Positions 1 to 12,504 of a stretch of 64,000 nucleotides of DNA are shown one piece after another. The position numbers and the translations under genes are program-made. The stretch is from Cercis canadensis. Its lineage: Eukaryota; Streptophyta; Magnoliopsida; Fabales; Fabaceae. Positions within the stretch are counted from its first letter, which is position 1. Every line of letters starts with the position of its first letter. Under the pieces are notes generated by a model. That model was given only the letters and a program-made list of their open reading frames with translations. It did not search any database and was not told where the DNA came from. Where the stretch lies: positions 638,825 to 702,824 of the forward strand of contig QAOA01001448.1 in NCBI GenBank assembly GCA_003255065.1, in the 5' to 3' direction.

Positions 1-1597
1 ACTTCAGACTAGGGGGAAAAAAACTCCCATGTGTTAAGAAGCATCATCATTTTTATTAATCAATTAATAGTTAATCACTTGTACCAAATAAATTGATAGT
101 TAATTACTTTAACCTTCAAGAATTTTCTATAAGTTATTTTTTTTTAGATAACTTATTGTACTATGTATGCTTATGTGAATTATATGTCAATATTTTTTCT
201 AATGTTGATATTTGAACTTATATGTAAATGTGAGGCTCTACAAAATTTATTATCTTGGGATTTTTTTTTATCAAAATAATTTTATTTTATTTTTTATATT
301 ATGAGATGTTCTATATAAAGTTAAGTGATTGCTAAGCTATCATCTTTTTTAGAGGGGCGTAGCGCTATCCACTACCTTTGATTGGGGGATTTTTAGTGAG
401 ACTCATAGGTCAAAATTAGTGTCATTGTAAAGGTATTGAAAAATTGAATCACTCAGTACATGTTAGAACATATAGTTATTTATAAAAATATAAGAATGAT
501 ATAATATAAGAAAGCGTGCCAAACAAAAAAAATAACTTTTGCCAAAAAATAAAATTTCGCACACTTTTTCATATCATAAAGTTATTACATTTTATAAAGA
601 ATTATGTGTTATAACACATATTAGGTAACTTAATTTTTTTATATATTTANGTTATGACACATATTAGGTGACTTAATTTTTTTATATATTTACAACAACA
701 TCAAAATTACTATGTGAATCCCACAAGAAGTGAATAAAGCTACATCCCTTTAAATAGGATGTAACTTAACAAACACCGTAGAATTATAAACTTTTCTAAC
801 TTATCATTTATCAATTATCAAGTTTCATACTTGTTTGATTATCAAGTTTCATACTTGTTTGATATGTGCTGCCTCCTGCCTTCTTCTCATTTTTCCTTAC
901 ATATTTAGGGGAAAGTATGTTCATTGAATGTCTTTTACAATATTGTCTAAATTTATTTTTCTTGTAGAAATTTTCTAGGGAATATGAAATTATAATTAAC
1001 ATTTTGACGAACCTTTAGCAGTCTTATTATGTCATTTATTTTTAAGAAAAAAAGAAATTAGCCATTTATCAAGTTCAGTACGAAAAACAGCATAATAAAA
1101 AAATGTTTATATTGTTATAAATTATGGATAATTCTATTAAGTAATATGTAATATTTTTTTACATGATGGCATAATAATTATTAAAGTAAAAAATAATTAA
1201 TTTTAATTATTTAAAAATAAAATAATTAAATTTAAATACTTTAATATAAACTAATTAATATTGTCATATAAAAAAATATATATTTCCGTAATACGTAAAA
1301 ATGATCCTACAATTATATTTGTATTCCCAAACAATCATTAGTTAATTAGACTCCAATATTTACCAAACGGAAAGAAATATAATATTATGATTACCAAAAG
1401 AAAGTTTTTTTTTTTTTGTCTTTTTTTCTGAAAAAGAAAAATAAGCTGACTCTTCGAAGACTATACGCTGGTAAACAAAGATGGCAGAGAGGGAGTACAT
1501 TCACAGTATGAGGAGACCCCACATTTCAGTCTCTAAGCCAATGAAAGAACGTTACGCGGCAGAATGTCAGGGCTGAGTGAAAAAGAGTCTAAGCATC
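1..1597. other. AT-rich intergenic DNA upstream of the KNOX gene
   Basis: No gene is supported here. The stretch is strongly AT-rich and has short open frames with no recognisable protein. It contains a 42-bp direct duplication around an N at 650 (608-649 and 651-692). The last part, about 1440-1597, is less AT-rich and leads into the KNOX core promoter. Confidence 0.6.
608..692. repeat. 42-bp duplication flanking a single N (probable assembly join)
   Basis: Bases 608-649 are repeated at 651-692 with two differences, and the only N of the area (650) sits exactly between the copies. This is what an assembler leaves when it abuts two overlapping contig ends, so a real tandem duplication should not be assumed. 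Confidence 0.7.
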
Positions 1598-1605
1598 TAT
1601 AAATA
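1598..1605 (+). promoter_or_regulatory. Probable TATA box of the KNOX gene
   Basis: TATAAATA lies about 750 bp before the KNOX start codon. Transcription would begin near 1630 and give a long leader of roughly 0.7 kb. The leader contains a (CT)n run at about 1823-1856 and may contain an intron. The assignment rests on motif and position only. Confidence 0.5.
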
Positions 1606-1819
1606 CGGCCTAGAAAGGCTACACAGTACAGGGACTATAGGGCTAATCGGCCACACACTCACATACACACACACCTTAACCTTGTCAAATCCTTGCACTG
1701 TTTCAGTCCTTCAGAGCCAGAGGCATCCAAATTCCTAATCCTAATACACGCAGACACAGACACACCCTCTCCTTTCTCTTTCATCACTCTTCAACCTTTC
1801 TTTCTTTCTTTCTTCACTT

Positions 1820-1822
<3 letters not shown>

Positions 1823-1856
<34 letters not shown>
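1823..1856. repeat. (CT)n microsatellite in the KNOX leader
   Basis: About 17 uninterrupted CT dinucleotides follow further CTTT-rich sequence. CT-rich tracts are common in plant 5' leaders and core promoters. Length variation between individuals is likely. A reverse-strand open frame over it (Arg-Glu repeats) is a by-product of the repeat. Confidence 0.9.
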
Positions 1857-1858
<2 letters not shown>

Positions 1859-2354
1859 ATTCCATCTAGGTGCTTCCTTTTCCCCAGGTTTTCTTGGAAA
1901 AGAAAAGCAAGGTCTGGTCTCTTTCCAGGTGCCGTAATGACCCAAACTTTCTGTTCCTCTTCCTCACTCCTCACCACTTCAACACACTCTCCCCCTTCAT
2001 TATTCACTCCCTCTCTCTCCATTCATATACAAAATATAAAATATAAATATGTATGAAGCTCCAATACATACCGCCAAGAACTTGTTCTTATCCCCAGTAC
2101 TACCTTGCATATTCTGTAATATGATGATGATTCTTCATGTTTAAGTAACTGCGCCTTCTAGTGGTCGTAAGAAACTTAAATGGGTAGAGTTGTATCTGAT
2201 GATTTCATTGGAAAATATTGCTCGGTCTATCTGATCTTTGTTCCAATTCTGTTTTGAGCAAACTAGTTTCTCTTTCTCTTAAAAAATCAGAAAGCTTTCA
2301 ACTTGTTCGAGATATTAACTCCGAACCGAGAACTGGATTCATGTGAGCTGGTAA

Positions 2355-5300
2355 ATGGAAGATTTTTACAGGTTAAACCCTCTTATATCTTACCCAGATG
2401 ATGTTGTTAGAGTTGGCAACGTTTCTGCAGCTGCTACGGCTACTACTACTCAATTGCATCATGGACCGGTGGCCAATGACTATCTCCAACTCGAACCGGA
2501 TGGAACCGGGTCAGATATGTCGGATCGGCTGATCAAGACCCAGATCGCCAATCATCCTCTTTATCCAAATTTAGTATCTGCATACATAGAATGCCAAAAG
2601 GTTATACCATTCTTATTACTTCAAAATCTGTTCCTCTCTTTTTTCATACCATAAGGCGCGCTTTGGTTATTTTTTTTTATATTTTTTGCTTTTAAGGAAC
2701 CAAAGTTAATATCTTTTTAAAGGAAAAAAAATGAGAAAAAGGAGCAAAATAGTATTGTGAATCTATCTAGCCATGACTGCGGGACTTATAAGTAATAGTA
2801 TATTATATTTGAAGGTTGGAGCTCCACCAGAACTGGCGTCCCTTCTCGAAGAAATAGGCCGCGAAAACCACCCTACCAATGCTTGCCGTGAGATAGGGGA
2901 CGATCCTGAGCTTGACGAATTCATGGTATTCAAGCCCAAACATTCATTTTCCTTTTTCTTGTTTTGGCTAATATTCTTATTTTATTTCCCATTTAGTTGG
3001 AGGGAAAAACAAGGGATCAGAAAAGTTCGAATCTTTGCTGACCCTGACTGTTACTTCAACCCAATCACAAGCTTTTCATTTTATTTTATTTTTATAAAAA
3101 GAACAAATTTATTGGACACTCGTTTTTCTTATTCTGTCCATATATAAATACATGGTTCATTGTGGATTATTATGCGTGTGCTTTCTTAACGAAGATTTGA
3201 ACTGTTTTTACTTGAAGGAATCATACTGCCAAGTTCTTCGTAGATACAAGGAGGAGCTGTCCAAGCCGTTCAACGAAGCGACCTCGTTTTTGAACAATAT
3301 CCAATCCGAACTAAGCAACCTTTGCAAGGGAACATTAACAAAGTCATCGGACTATCGCTCAGGTAAAGATTTTACAATCTCCCATTCATATGATATCCCT
3401 ATGCTCAATTATGTTAACTGCCAACAAGTTTTATATTATAATGCTGTATTAATTATTCGGGTCGCCTTGTTCCATTCCTAAAGTTATAGGAGCGTTGCTG
3501 GAGAGCCTAAAAAGAACTGCATATTGGCCCTTTTCTGTACGTTATAAATGAAGATAATTTTATTTATTTATATTTAGTTTGAACATTGATTACAATCCTT
3601 ATAATGAGGCCCGTGTGAGCTGTTAGATTTGAATTTAACGTATGTTCTAAATCTGGCATATTGGTGTTTCCGTAATTGTTTGCCTCCTTTTATTTATTAT
3701 TTGTGGTGTTAATTTCTGCATATGTACAAGGTACTGCGCAATAACTCATCTAACTGAATGACCTGCAAAAGTTATCTTTCTTATTAGTAACTTTTTTGAA
3801 TTGGAGAAATCTAGTATTTTAATTCAAGGAGGGGTTAGAGTTTTTATGTGTTAAACTCGTAGTGTTCCATTTAAATATCAGTCTCCGGTTTCTGTTCAGA
3901 TTTTGGATATAATGAAGTCCAGAGATAATTGACTGTGAGCAAGAGCTCAACTTGTCATATATCCACCTATAAGGTTGGGAAGATTTTCATTATCCGGGTT
4001 TTCTGGATTTGTTCATAATTACTGTATTTGTTCTATATTAGCAACATTGACGCAGCTGATGTTAAAAAAAATAAAATTGTAATGTAATATACACCATACC
4101 TATGACCAAAAATAGAAGTGTAGAGTTCATTTAGTTTCTCAACATACACATGCTAATTATTTCCAAAGAAACTCTTTGATAATTACAATTGTTGAGATTA
4201 AGCCCCCCATCCGAGTAGCGAAAGTATGGAGTATAAACTTCATGAGATCACGGAGTGTTTGCTTTATTTACTTTCTTGTTATCATAATGAAGTTGTATGA
4301 AGTAAAACTGATTTCCACATAGTTTCTACATATCACAACTTAAGTCCAACTCGGTTGTTCCTTGATATATTTGATCTCGGCTATGTTTGAATCATTAATT
4401 AAGGCAATGACATTTGAATCATGGATAATAGTTCTTTTATATTTATTTTATACACGTTAAACAGCTGATATGTGCAGTTAATCCTACATTGAGGTTTGCA
4501 AGCTATAAATTCTTGCTTTTATAAATTACGTTGTTTTTTCTTTTTCAATATTGGATTTCTTTTTCTATGTATAGTTTACACGGAATTTGATTGGTTTGCT
4601 GATTGATGTGATGAAATGGAAATGTTCAATTTGATTCTAGTTGCACAGTGTTAATATTTTGGCACACTGTTGATTACTTGAAAATTTAAGCTGAAGTGTT
4701 TCATGATCTTGTTGGATTTTATATTATCTTGAAGAGGCAATCAGCATTTTGCTCTTTCGTAAATGAACTTATCTCTTTTGTCACTGAAAAAGGCAACTTG
4801 GATCTTAGCTAAAACGAGAAGAGTCAAGTGGAAAGTACAAAACATTGAGGGTGGGGTGGGACATTTGAATCCAATTTCATGAAGAAAATTAAAACAAAAA
4901 GGTATAGGTCTGACTTTGGCCCAAAATAATACTATCATTCCCTGCACTGTAAGTTAATGATAATGGTTGCACTTTCCACACCATCTCCTTCAAGTTAATG
5001 TTTAAGCTTTGGCTTAACAACCCTCATTGTTTTCCCCTAGGAGGCATCAACATGTATACCCTTTTTAAATCTGCACCATCAAGGACAACCACGTTGCAAC
5101 TTTCCTTTACATTGAACCCCAGAATTTCGTAATCTTATATAGTATACTTATTTCTAAGTGCTGAAGTTACTTAACTGTTTGAGCCTTGACCCTGGTTGAA
5201 TGAGACAGTGCCAGTTCTGTAATTTCTGTTTTTCCTTCTTTTGTTGTATGCATAGAGTTATGAGCAGCCCGTACAAATATGTAGAAAACCTGAAAAAGTT

Positions 5301-6468
5301 ATTTCAAACTGACATGCAGTTTAGTCTGTCAATATTTATTTCTCAAAACTTATTAATCTTTTTCACTTGTATATATGTTTTTATGTGTTAATTAAATAGT
5401 TTCATTTTGAGTGTGTTTGGTGTCAGATGAGGCAGTTGGGACTTCTGAGGAGGAATTAAGTTGTGGGGAGGCAGAAACACTTGAAAGTCGTGAATCTTCT
5501 GGCAGTCGTCCAGGTGATCAAGAGCTAAAAGAAATGCTCCTTCGCAAGTACAGTGGCTATCTCAGCAGTTTGAGAAAGGAATTCTTAAAGAAAAGGAAAA
5601 AGGGTAAGCTACCAAAGGATGCAAGGATGGCGCTTCTGGACTGGTGGAGCACCCACTACAGATGGCCATATCCTACGGTAATTGCAATTGATATCATAAA
5701 ACATTGCACATGTTATGTTGTTTAATGTGATACGTCGTCTCATGATGCTTACCTACCATGTATTTCATAGGTATGCCCATGAGCAGAGATGTTTCTAAGT
5801 CCATATAGACTAAAATGCACTGATTCCACTACCAAATGGACTAAATAAATTTAAACCTTCAAGGCCCCTGAACTCCATAAGTATAAGAATTGTAACTCTT
5901 AAAAGCTCGGTCTAAATGCTATAGTCTTAACAAAGTCCTTGATGTGATTTTCTCAGGATTTGTTTATCCTATAATTAACATCTGTGGATCCATAGTTTCA
6001 TTTGGTAGTTATCAAGAAGGGGGGGGGGGGGGGNGGGGGGGGGGGGGGGGGGGAAGAAAAGGATGATTTTAAGAGTCGGGGAGAAAGTGGAAGAGCATTA
6101 TAGAGGCTTGCACAGTATTTAGCTCATTTGAAACATTTCTTTTTTTATTATATACACTTACTTAACATTAGGGTGCCTGGAGTTTTGTCTACCTTGTGCA
6201 GTGATGCCATTTTGGACAGACATTATATAATTTGTGTGAATGGTAAATATTATTGATGGTGACACAGGAAGAGGAAAAATTGAGGCTTTCAGAGATAACT
6301 GGACTAGATCAAAAGCAAATCAATAATTGGTTCATCAATCAGAGGAAACGGCATTGGAAACCTTCTGAAGATATGAGATTTGCCATTATGGAGGGTGTAA
6401 CTGGTGGCAGCATAGGAGGGCCTATGTACGTTGATTCTGGAGGTGGACCTCAATTTGGTGATATCTGA
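2355..6468 (+). CDS. Class I KNOX (KNOTTED1-like) TALE homeodomain transcription factor
   Basis: This is a nuclear DNA-binding protein of the family that keeps shoot meristem cells undifferentiated and partners BELL homeodomain proteins. Five exons were read: 2355-2600, 2815-2925, 3218-3362, 5427-5677 and 6268-6468. All introns are GT-AG and the protein has 317 residues. KNOX1 covers about residues 58-100, KNOX2 about 112-160 and ELK about 200-221. The homeodomain is about 222-284, with the three-residue TALE extension PYP (248-250) and the recognition-helix core [10 protein letters not shown] (272-281). Four introns, with a large third one (2.06 kb), fit class I. The N terminus (MEDFYRL) does not match what I know of STM, KNAT1 or KNAT2/6, so the subclade is open. 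A poly-G tract with an N lies in intron 4. Family identity is certain; the role of this copy is inferred. Confidence 0.95.
6019..6053. repeat. Poly-G tract with one N in KNOX intron 4
   Basis: A run of about 35 G residues is broken only by the N at 6034. Its true length is not known from this assembly because homopolymers of this size are hard to sequence. It is intronic and does not affect the protein. Confidence 0.9.
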
Positions 6469-9419
6469 AAGTTGCTGACACGTCTGTGATCTGATCTATT
6501 TGTACCTTACGCTACAGTAATGTGTACGTTTCTATCCCATGATATGTTGAATTTTGGAACCTGCACCGGTATGCAAAGTGGGTTCCTTTTGCTTACATAA
6601 TTGTTTAAGTTATACTAAATAGTAGTTCAGGTTCTTGGTAATCAATTGTTCTTGTATCAGTCACTCTCTTATGACAGTGCTATGCCAAAAGAAAAGAAAA
6701 AGAGAGATTGATAATGTCCTTTAGAAAGCTGCTCTCAAAAGAGTGTTTCACATGAATTCAACTGAGTTCTGGAGGCACTCAATTTTGTTTTGTAGACTTG
6801 GAATGATGTAAAATATACAGCACATATAGCAATGCTTTCCTTGTATTCAACTACTTTAGTACTATTAAATTGTACACGAATATAGTTTTGTACACGGTTC
6901 TAGTAGTTTGTTTTATAACGGAGTTAATGTATGATCATCTAACCAAAAGTCAATGTTTACTTTTGTCATTACATAAGCATGCGTAATCATCAACATCAAG
7001 CTAAATCAGATAGATGGTCATCCTTAAGCAAAAGTCAATCCAGTTATTCTGCTACAATCTCGTGTCATGCATTTGCTCGAACTTGATGTAACTACATTTC
7101 CATTTTGAGTTTGAAGATATTGTAACCATAGATGACGTTAGCATTCTCGCTATTAGTATTTGATCTTCTTCAGCTCTGTAGGCCGGAGTGCTGCAATAAG
7201 TGATAGTGTGTGATTGAGTCTCAGATTTTCTGCTACTGAATTGTTTTATCGTTGTTCTCATGATAGTTTTTCAAGTTGGCCTGCTTGATTTTGGGTAAAC
7301 CGGACACTTAAGTAGGATCATAGAATAATTATATAAACACAAATTTAGTGCATAAATATTTCACAAACGGTACACTTGTACTACAGGTTTCTCAGTTGGA
7401 AACTATAAAGCACCGACTTATGTTAAAAATTGAGCTAATTGGTGGACTATCTAATTATTGCTACTGCTTACTACTTGTTTGATGAATTTCTGTGGTCAGC
7501 ATTATCTGGAAACATTCATGTTGGAACGCTTATCTATGTAATTGAACGTCGTCGGTGTCACTTATTGCCCACGTGCATTGTGTGATCCGAACATAATCTG
7601 CTGCTGGGTAGAATTATGCTTTCAATTTCAAATAAAATACCAGAAGTCAGCCCCTACAGAGGCAGATTACAACAACACGAAACTAGGGTCTTGAATTATC
7701 CTCACAGTTAAGTACTTGTGCGATTCGTGGCAGATGAGCTGCCAACATCAAAGACATGTGCGAGCGGGCAATAGAAGATGGAATCATAGTAGAAAAAGAC
7801 AAGTGTCGGAGGCATATAATTGGGGGTCATTTCATATTGGGCTTTTGTGTGTTTTGCAAATAACGGGTTTTAGCTGCAGAGGGTTATATCATTACTTTTG
7901 TAAATAATAACGCAATTAAGGTCAGAAAGACATGAAAAAGGGCCCTTCAATTTTTCAAAGGGCACGAATACGTGGGTTGTTAAAAGATCGTAAAGGCTTG
8001 AAAAAATATATGATTTTTTTTTTTAATGCCATGGTGTACGACTTGGATTCAAAACTCGGTAACATATCTAGCAAATTAAATTAACAAAGTGCGAAGGAAG
8101 GTTGAGACTGAAAGGAATTGGCTGCAATTGGAGCACTCCTCGGTTCAGTTGCTTCGTGACGTGGATGTTTAACTAAGTAATAACTCTCTATTTAGCAAAT
8201 AAGAAAACAATACTAACTACCTTTGCCTCTGACGTTTCCTTTGGCATTGCGGTGTTAGTGTAGATTAAGTTCTCATTGCTAGACTAATTGGACCATTTTA
8301 GTAACAGTATTATTGAAAAAGGAAAAATTATAATTATTTTAACCCTTAAATGAGATTAAATTCATGTTTAATTAAATAAAGTAAAAATATTTGTAGTATT
8401 TAAAAAAAAAAAAAAAACTAGCGTTTGTAGCCAATTCAGTTTGTGCACTCTGCATATCATATAATTTATCTTGATATCAATATCATATCATGTCAGATGT
8501 TGGACATTTCATTTCTTCTTTCGTACAAGTTAGCCAATTAATTAACTAACACAACTTGTAACCCGTTTCTTGAGATAGGGTATTATAGCATTGAACATTC
8601 TAGAGAAAGCCTTTTGACAAAGGTTTTTATTGAAATCCATGCATCTTGCTCTTGTAATCACTAGTCTATTAATTATCTTTAATCATTATAAAAATCTTAT
8701 ATTTCAATTGAAGGACATAGGAAGGGAAGTTCATTCGTCCTGATTGGCAAAACGCACAAAAAATTAAAAAATAATAAATTACTATATTTCAGCATTTTAT
8801 TTTATTGTTAATTCAGGAATCAGGGGTTTAACTCTAAACTTTGAATGAAGTCAGACTTACTAAACTTAGGACGAGCTATTCATATACCCACAACTATAGT
8901 TTTGTGTGATGAAGTGTTTTGAAACTCTTACTTTATCAATAAGAGATGTCGAACACAATATCATCTTCTTGCGAAGAGAGTCTTGTGATTAACTGATTTA
9001 CAGCTCAGTTGGTCATATTCTAGCTTTTCTAAATACATAATAATCCCTTCCGAAGATATAATGTTACAATCAGTATAACTGAAGTAGATACACCAAACAT
9101 GATAAGTATTATGCGCATCCCATCCTTTTGAAGAATAAATATGAGAAGTAGATGAAACTGCGCATGCATGCCATTCATTAAGGGTAGCTAGAAGGAGACA
9201 ACAAAACACATGATCTCTTTTTATTTCTCGAAAATTAAGGAACAACATCACGGAAAACATTTATGTTGCTACATAATACATAAACAAGTCAGATTCAGAT
9301 ATGCAAGAAAATATTAAGTAACTATATATGTTGCTACCACATGACCCAATTCCCATTTCAGGGGATCAAACATGTAGACAGACATCATCAATAGAGAAAG
9401 CTAGTGAGAGAGTGTGTGT
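6469..9419. other. KNOX-NAS intergenic region
   Basis: The first few hundred bases are the KNOX 3' untranslated region. Beyond that I see only short open frames without family resemblance, an A-run at about 8402-8417 and AT-rich DNA. The right end is the 3' flank of the leftward nicotianamine synthase gene. No inverted-repeat element was recognised. Confidence 0.6.
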
Positions 9420-10373
9420 TTACGATGATTGCTCCTCAATGGCCAATTCCTCGATCATATTGCCATGGTTGAGGGGATTGAAAGCTTCAATCTCAGAGCA
9501 CTTATTTGGAAGTATCATAGAGCCAAGTCCTTGGTCAAGTGAGTGTATAGGCATTGGATATTTACGTGCTATGAGCACAGAGTTAATAACCTCATCGGTG
9601 GGATGGAAGACAGAGAGAACCTCAAAGCCACGAAGATCACTAGGATCAACGACAGGGTAGAGAAAAGCACGAGCACCATGTGCACTCCTGAGCATGAGAA
9701 AGGCTCCAGGAGCCATGTGCTTAGCCAAATGATCAATGATTCGAGCCTTTTCCTCTTTGTCCATGCCCACAAGTGCTGCCAAGTAAACAACCTCATAGTC
9801 TTTCAAAACGTTTGACACATCCAATACATCATTGGTGTGGAAAACCATACGCTTTGATAAGTCAGGATCGGATTGAACCAAGCGCAGAGCTTGGGAATTG
9901 GCTAATGGGTCCAAGTCATAGTTGTGAAAAGTGGTGGTGGGTAAGTGACTGGAGGCCAAAACAATTGAAGTGAAGGGAAGGGGGCCAGAACCCACAAAGG
10001 CAATTTTGCTAGGGACATGGGTGCAGTATTGACTAAGGATAGTGAATTCAAGGAGGCCAAGCTTGAGGTAATTGGTGTAGTAAGGGAAAATATGGAGATG
10101 ATCAAGTGGGTTGTCATAGGAGCCTAAGATGGTTGAGTAGTGAGACTCCAAAAGACCCTCAGCTTCGCCACACAGCCTTATAAGCTTGGATCTAATGTCT
10201 TGGACCCTTTTGGAGACCTTGGTGACATCGATGGGGCTAGGTGGCATGCATGTGAGGACGAGTTGTGTGAAAAGCATGTCGACATTTTTGCAGGGTTTCA
10301 GACTCTCTAGGCTTGAAATTTGTTCATACAGCTCGCACACTTTTTCAATCAACAACTCTTCTTGGCAAACCAT
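9420..10373 (-). CDS. NAS: Nicotianamine synthase
   Basis: The enzyme joins three S-adenosylmethionine molecules into nicotianamine, the chelator that moves iron, zinc and copper in phloem and cells. The gene is one uninterrupted exon of 317 codons, and NAS genes are usually intronless. The protein has the family N terminus (MVCQEELLIEKVCELYEQI). It also has the GEAEGLLE-HYSTILGS block, the HIFPYYTNYLKLGLLEF block with its tyrosine motif, the SAM-binding core KIAFVGSGPLPFTSIVLA, and HPTDEVINSVLIARK near the end. Length and similarity run through the whole protein, so it looks intact. It stands alone: no metal-homeostasis neighbour is present. Iron-responsive regulation is typical of the family, but I did not find a defined iron element. 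Confidence 0.97.
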   Translation of the reverse strand: MVCQEELLIEKVCELYEQISSLESLKPCKNVDMLFTQLVLTCMPPSPIDVTKVSKRVQDIRSKLIRLCGEAEGLLESHYSTILGSYDNPLDHLHIFPYYTNYLKLGLLEFTILSQYCTHVPSKIAFVGSGPLPFTSIVLASSHLPTTTFHNYDLDPLANSQALRLVQSDPDLSKRMVFHTNDVLDVSNVLKDYEVVYLAALVGMDKEEKARIIDHLAKHMAPGAFLMLRSAHGARAFLYPVVDPSDLRGFEVLSVFHPTDEVINSVLIARKYPMPIHSLDQGLGSMILPNKCSEIEAFNPLNHGNMIEELAIEEQSS

Positions 10374-10496
10374 GTCGACACTATGAGGTTAGGATGGGGC
10401 AGACTTGGCTCAACAATAACTCAACTCTGTATGTAGATAGATAGATATAGATACTCTTCTCAACACATTATAGACTCACATCTCTCGGGAGGATCA

Positions 10497-10505
10497 ATAT
10501 TTATG
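10497..10505 (-). promoter_or_regulatory. Possible TATA box of nicotianamine synthase
   Basis: On the minus strand the sequence reads ATAAATATT about 125 bp before the NAS start codon, a plausible distance for a core promoter with a leader of about 95 nt. The assignment uses motif and spacing only. Confidence 0.35.
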
Positions 10506-11112
10506 CCCCCTTTCTAGGGCCCACTTCATTCCTTGTTTTTTTTTTTTTTTTTCTTGTTAGGCAATAAGGGTTGGGGCATCATTGTTTTGTTTTCTTTTCA
10601 CAGTCTAATATTCACTTTGTCCTGATGTCAAACGTTGAACACTTTAACGGGGCCGAATAAGTCAGAAGTACACTTATCTCATCTAATCTGGTATCCTTCA
10701 CAACAAAGATCTTAGATAAATTAATTAAATTTAAAAATAAATTATATTCCACTTGATATTTCCTATAACCTAGGAGAATTTCCAGAAACTAAATATTATA
10801 TATGTGACAGCACATAATTACAAATTTAATATTTCTTGCCAATTATCCAAAATTTTCACTCCGAAATCATACTTAATATCTCAAACAAAACTAAACATGA
10901 ACAACTTGATCCATCTCCATTCCCTCCCATCTTATTGCTAAGCGACAAAGGCAATTTAGGATGGTTTTATGCCATATTACAAAGAATATGGCTTACATAA
11001 ATTAGGGTTTTGTGGACCCCACAGTGCACATATTATTTCTTGGGAATTGGGACCTAAGCCCACAATCCCAATGCCATTTTATGTATTTATAACTAAGAAT
11101 ATATATAAGGAT

Positions 11113-11792
11113 CACTACAAGAAAATAAAAAAAAAATTTACAGAAAAACACTCAAAATTCTGTGAGAAAAGAGTTAATTGTGGGCTTTCTAATAGATTTT
11201 GGGGTGTCAAAAATATTCTTGTGACAAATTGGATTTTTCATAGAATTTGACATTCGTGAGAAACTTTGAGAAAATCTGAGAGAAAAATTAGTTTAGGCGT
11301 GAAAATTTATCCGTTATTTTCTCATAGATTTTGTTCTTGATAAATTCCATGAGAATTGGAATTTTTTTTGTTTTTTCTAATAAAATAATCAAATAAAATG
11401 ATATATAAACAAAATTTAAAAAAATCATTTAAAATAAATAATCAAATGTAATAAAAATAAATTATACAATAATGTTAAAAAAAAATCACAAATTACATCA
11501 AGCATCATCCATCCTATCATCATCAGCATCATTGGGAGGGATTGAGGAGATTTTATCTATGAGAAATATTTCCATGGGATTTCTCATGGTATATGTATGT
11601 GAGAAAGCTTGGTGCCATGGTCTAGGGACTCTGGCGCCTGATTTCTCACGAACTTGTCACGGATGGTTGTGTTTCGTAAGAAATGTCTACGTACGCTATT
11701 AAGAGAGAAATTTTGTGAGAAACCTTGTGATTTTCTTAGTACTATTTTTCTGTGAGAAATTTTCATGAGAAAATTTCTATTTTTTTGTAGTG
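11113..11792. mobile_element. Non-autonomous CACTA (En/Spm-type) element
   Basis: The 680-bp element begins CACTACAAGAAAA and ends with the reverse complement of CACTACAAAAAAA. This is the plant CACTA terminus. The flanking trinucleotides are GAT and TAT, a 3-bp target duplication with one change. The interior is crowded with TGTGAGAAA motifs in both orientations, as expected of the subterminal transposase-binding repeats of this superfamily. No transposase coding sequence is present, so it would depend on an autonomous relative. Confidence 0.85.
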
Positions 11793-12006
11793 TATATTAA
11801 CAAAAATATATATATTATCTCATACTCAACATCAAGTGAAAAAAAAATAAAAATGAAAGCGCACCAGAAATGTTAGTCCAAACAAAAATTGACAAAATAA
11901 AAGCCATCAACAATTACTACAAATAAAAAACAAATGAATGAACCAATATGATGTCCATATAATCAACAAAGGCAAAAGTACAATATATGTAGTGGTTACT
12001 TGACAA

Positions 12007-12504
12007 GTTATTGAGGGCTCATTGACGTAAATATTATAATTTGGTAACAAATTTACACATCTATCATACTTTTTAACTTAATTACTTAAATATTATAATT
12101 TAAAAAAATTAAAAACTAAAAAATAAAATTGATGTGGGGCCCACTGGAGACGCTAACTAGCAGCTGGCGTGTCCACTCTTAGGAACTGTAGATTTTAATG
12201 CATGTGTTGTAAATGCGCGCCCATTTCTAAAATTGACTTTAAATTAATTTTTTGCCACTCTAATAAACTAGAATCTGGCTGACCACTCGAATGATTTCAT
12301 TTAACAACTATATTTATCAAATTTGAGTGGATACGCCGGCTGGCAGTTGACGCATTCAGTGAGCTCCACATGATCGAAGTTCTTTTATTTTTTAATTTTT
12401 AATTTTTTAAAATTGTAATATTTTAGTAATTAAGTTAAAAAGTATGATAGATGTATAAATTTGTTGTTAAATTATAATATTCATGTCAATGAGCCGTTAT
12501 TGAG
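12007..12504. mobile_element. Mutator-type MITE with 9-bp target duplication
   Basis: The element itself is 12016-12495 (480 bp). It starts GGCTCATTGAC and ends GTCAATGAGCC. The inverted ends match for about 100 bp (roughly 12016-12120 against 12390-12495) with scattered differences. The 9-mer GTTATTGAG lies directly outside both ends (12007-12015 and 12496-12504), a perfect target duplication of the length Mutator elements make. The interior has no coding potential and is less AT-rich than the ends. Boundaries are well defined; the superfamily follows from duplication length and long ends. Confidence 0.9.

Noticed and set aside
1741-2022. Reverse-strand open frame of 93 codons
   Set aside because: It reads the antisense of a (CT)n microsatellite in the KNOX leader (Arg-Glu repeats) and has no independent support.
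9543-10386. Several frames overlapping nicotianamine synthase
   Set aside because: They are other-frame shadows of the intact, conserved NAS reading frame.
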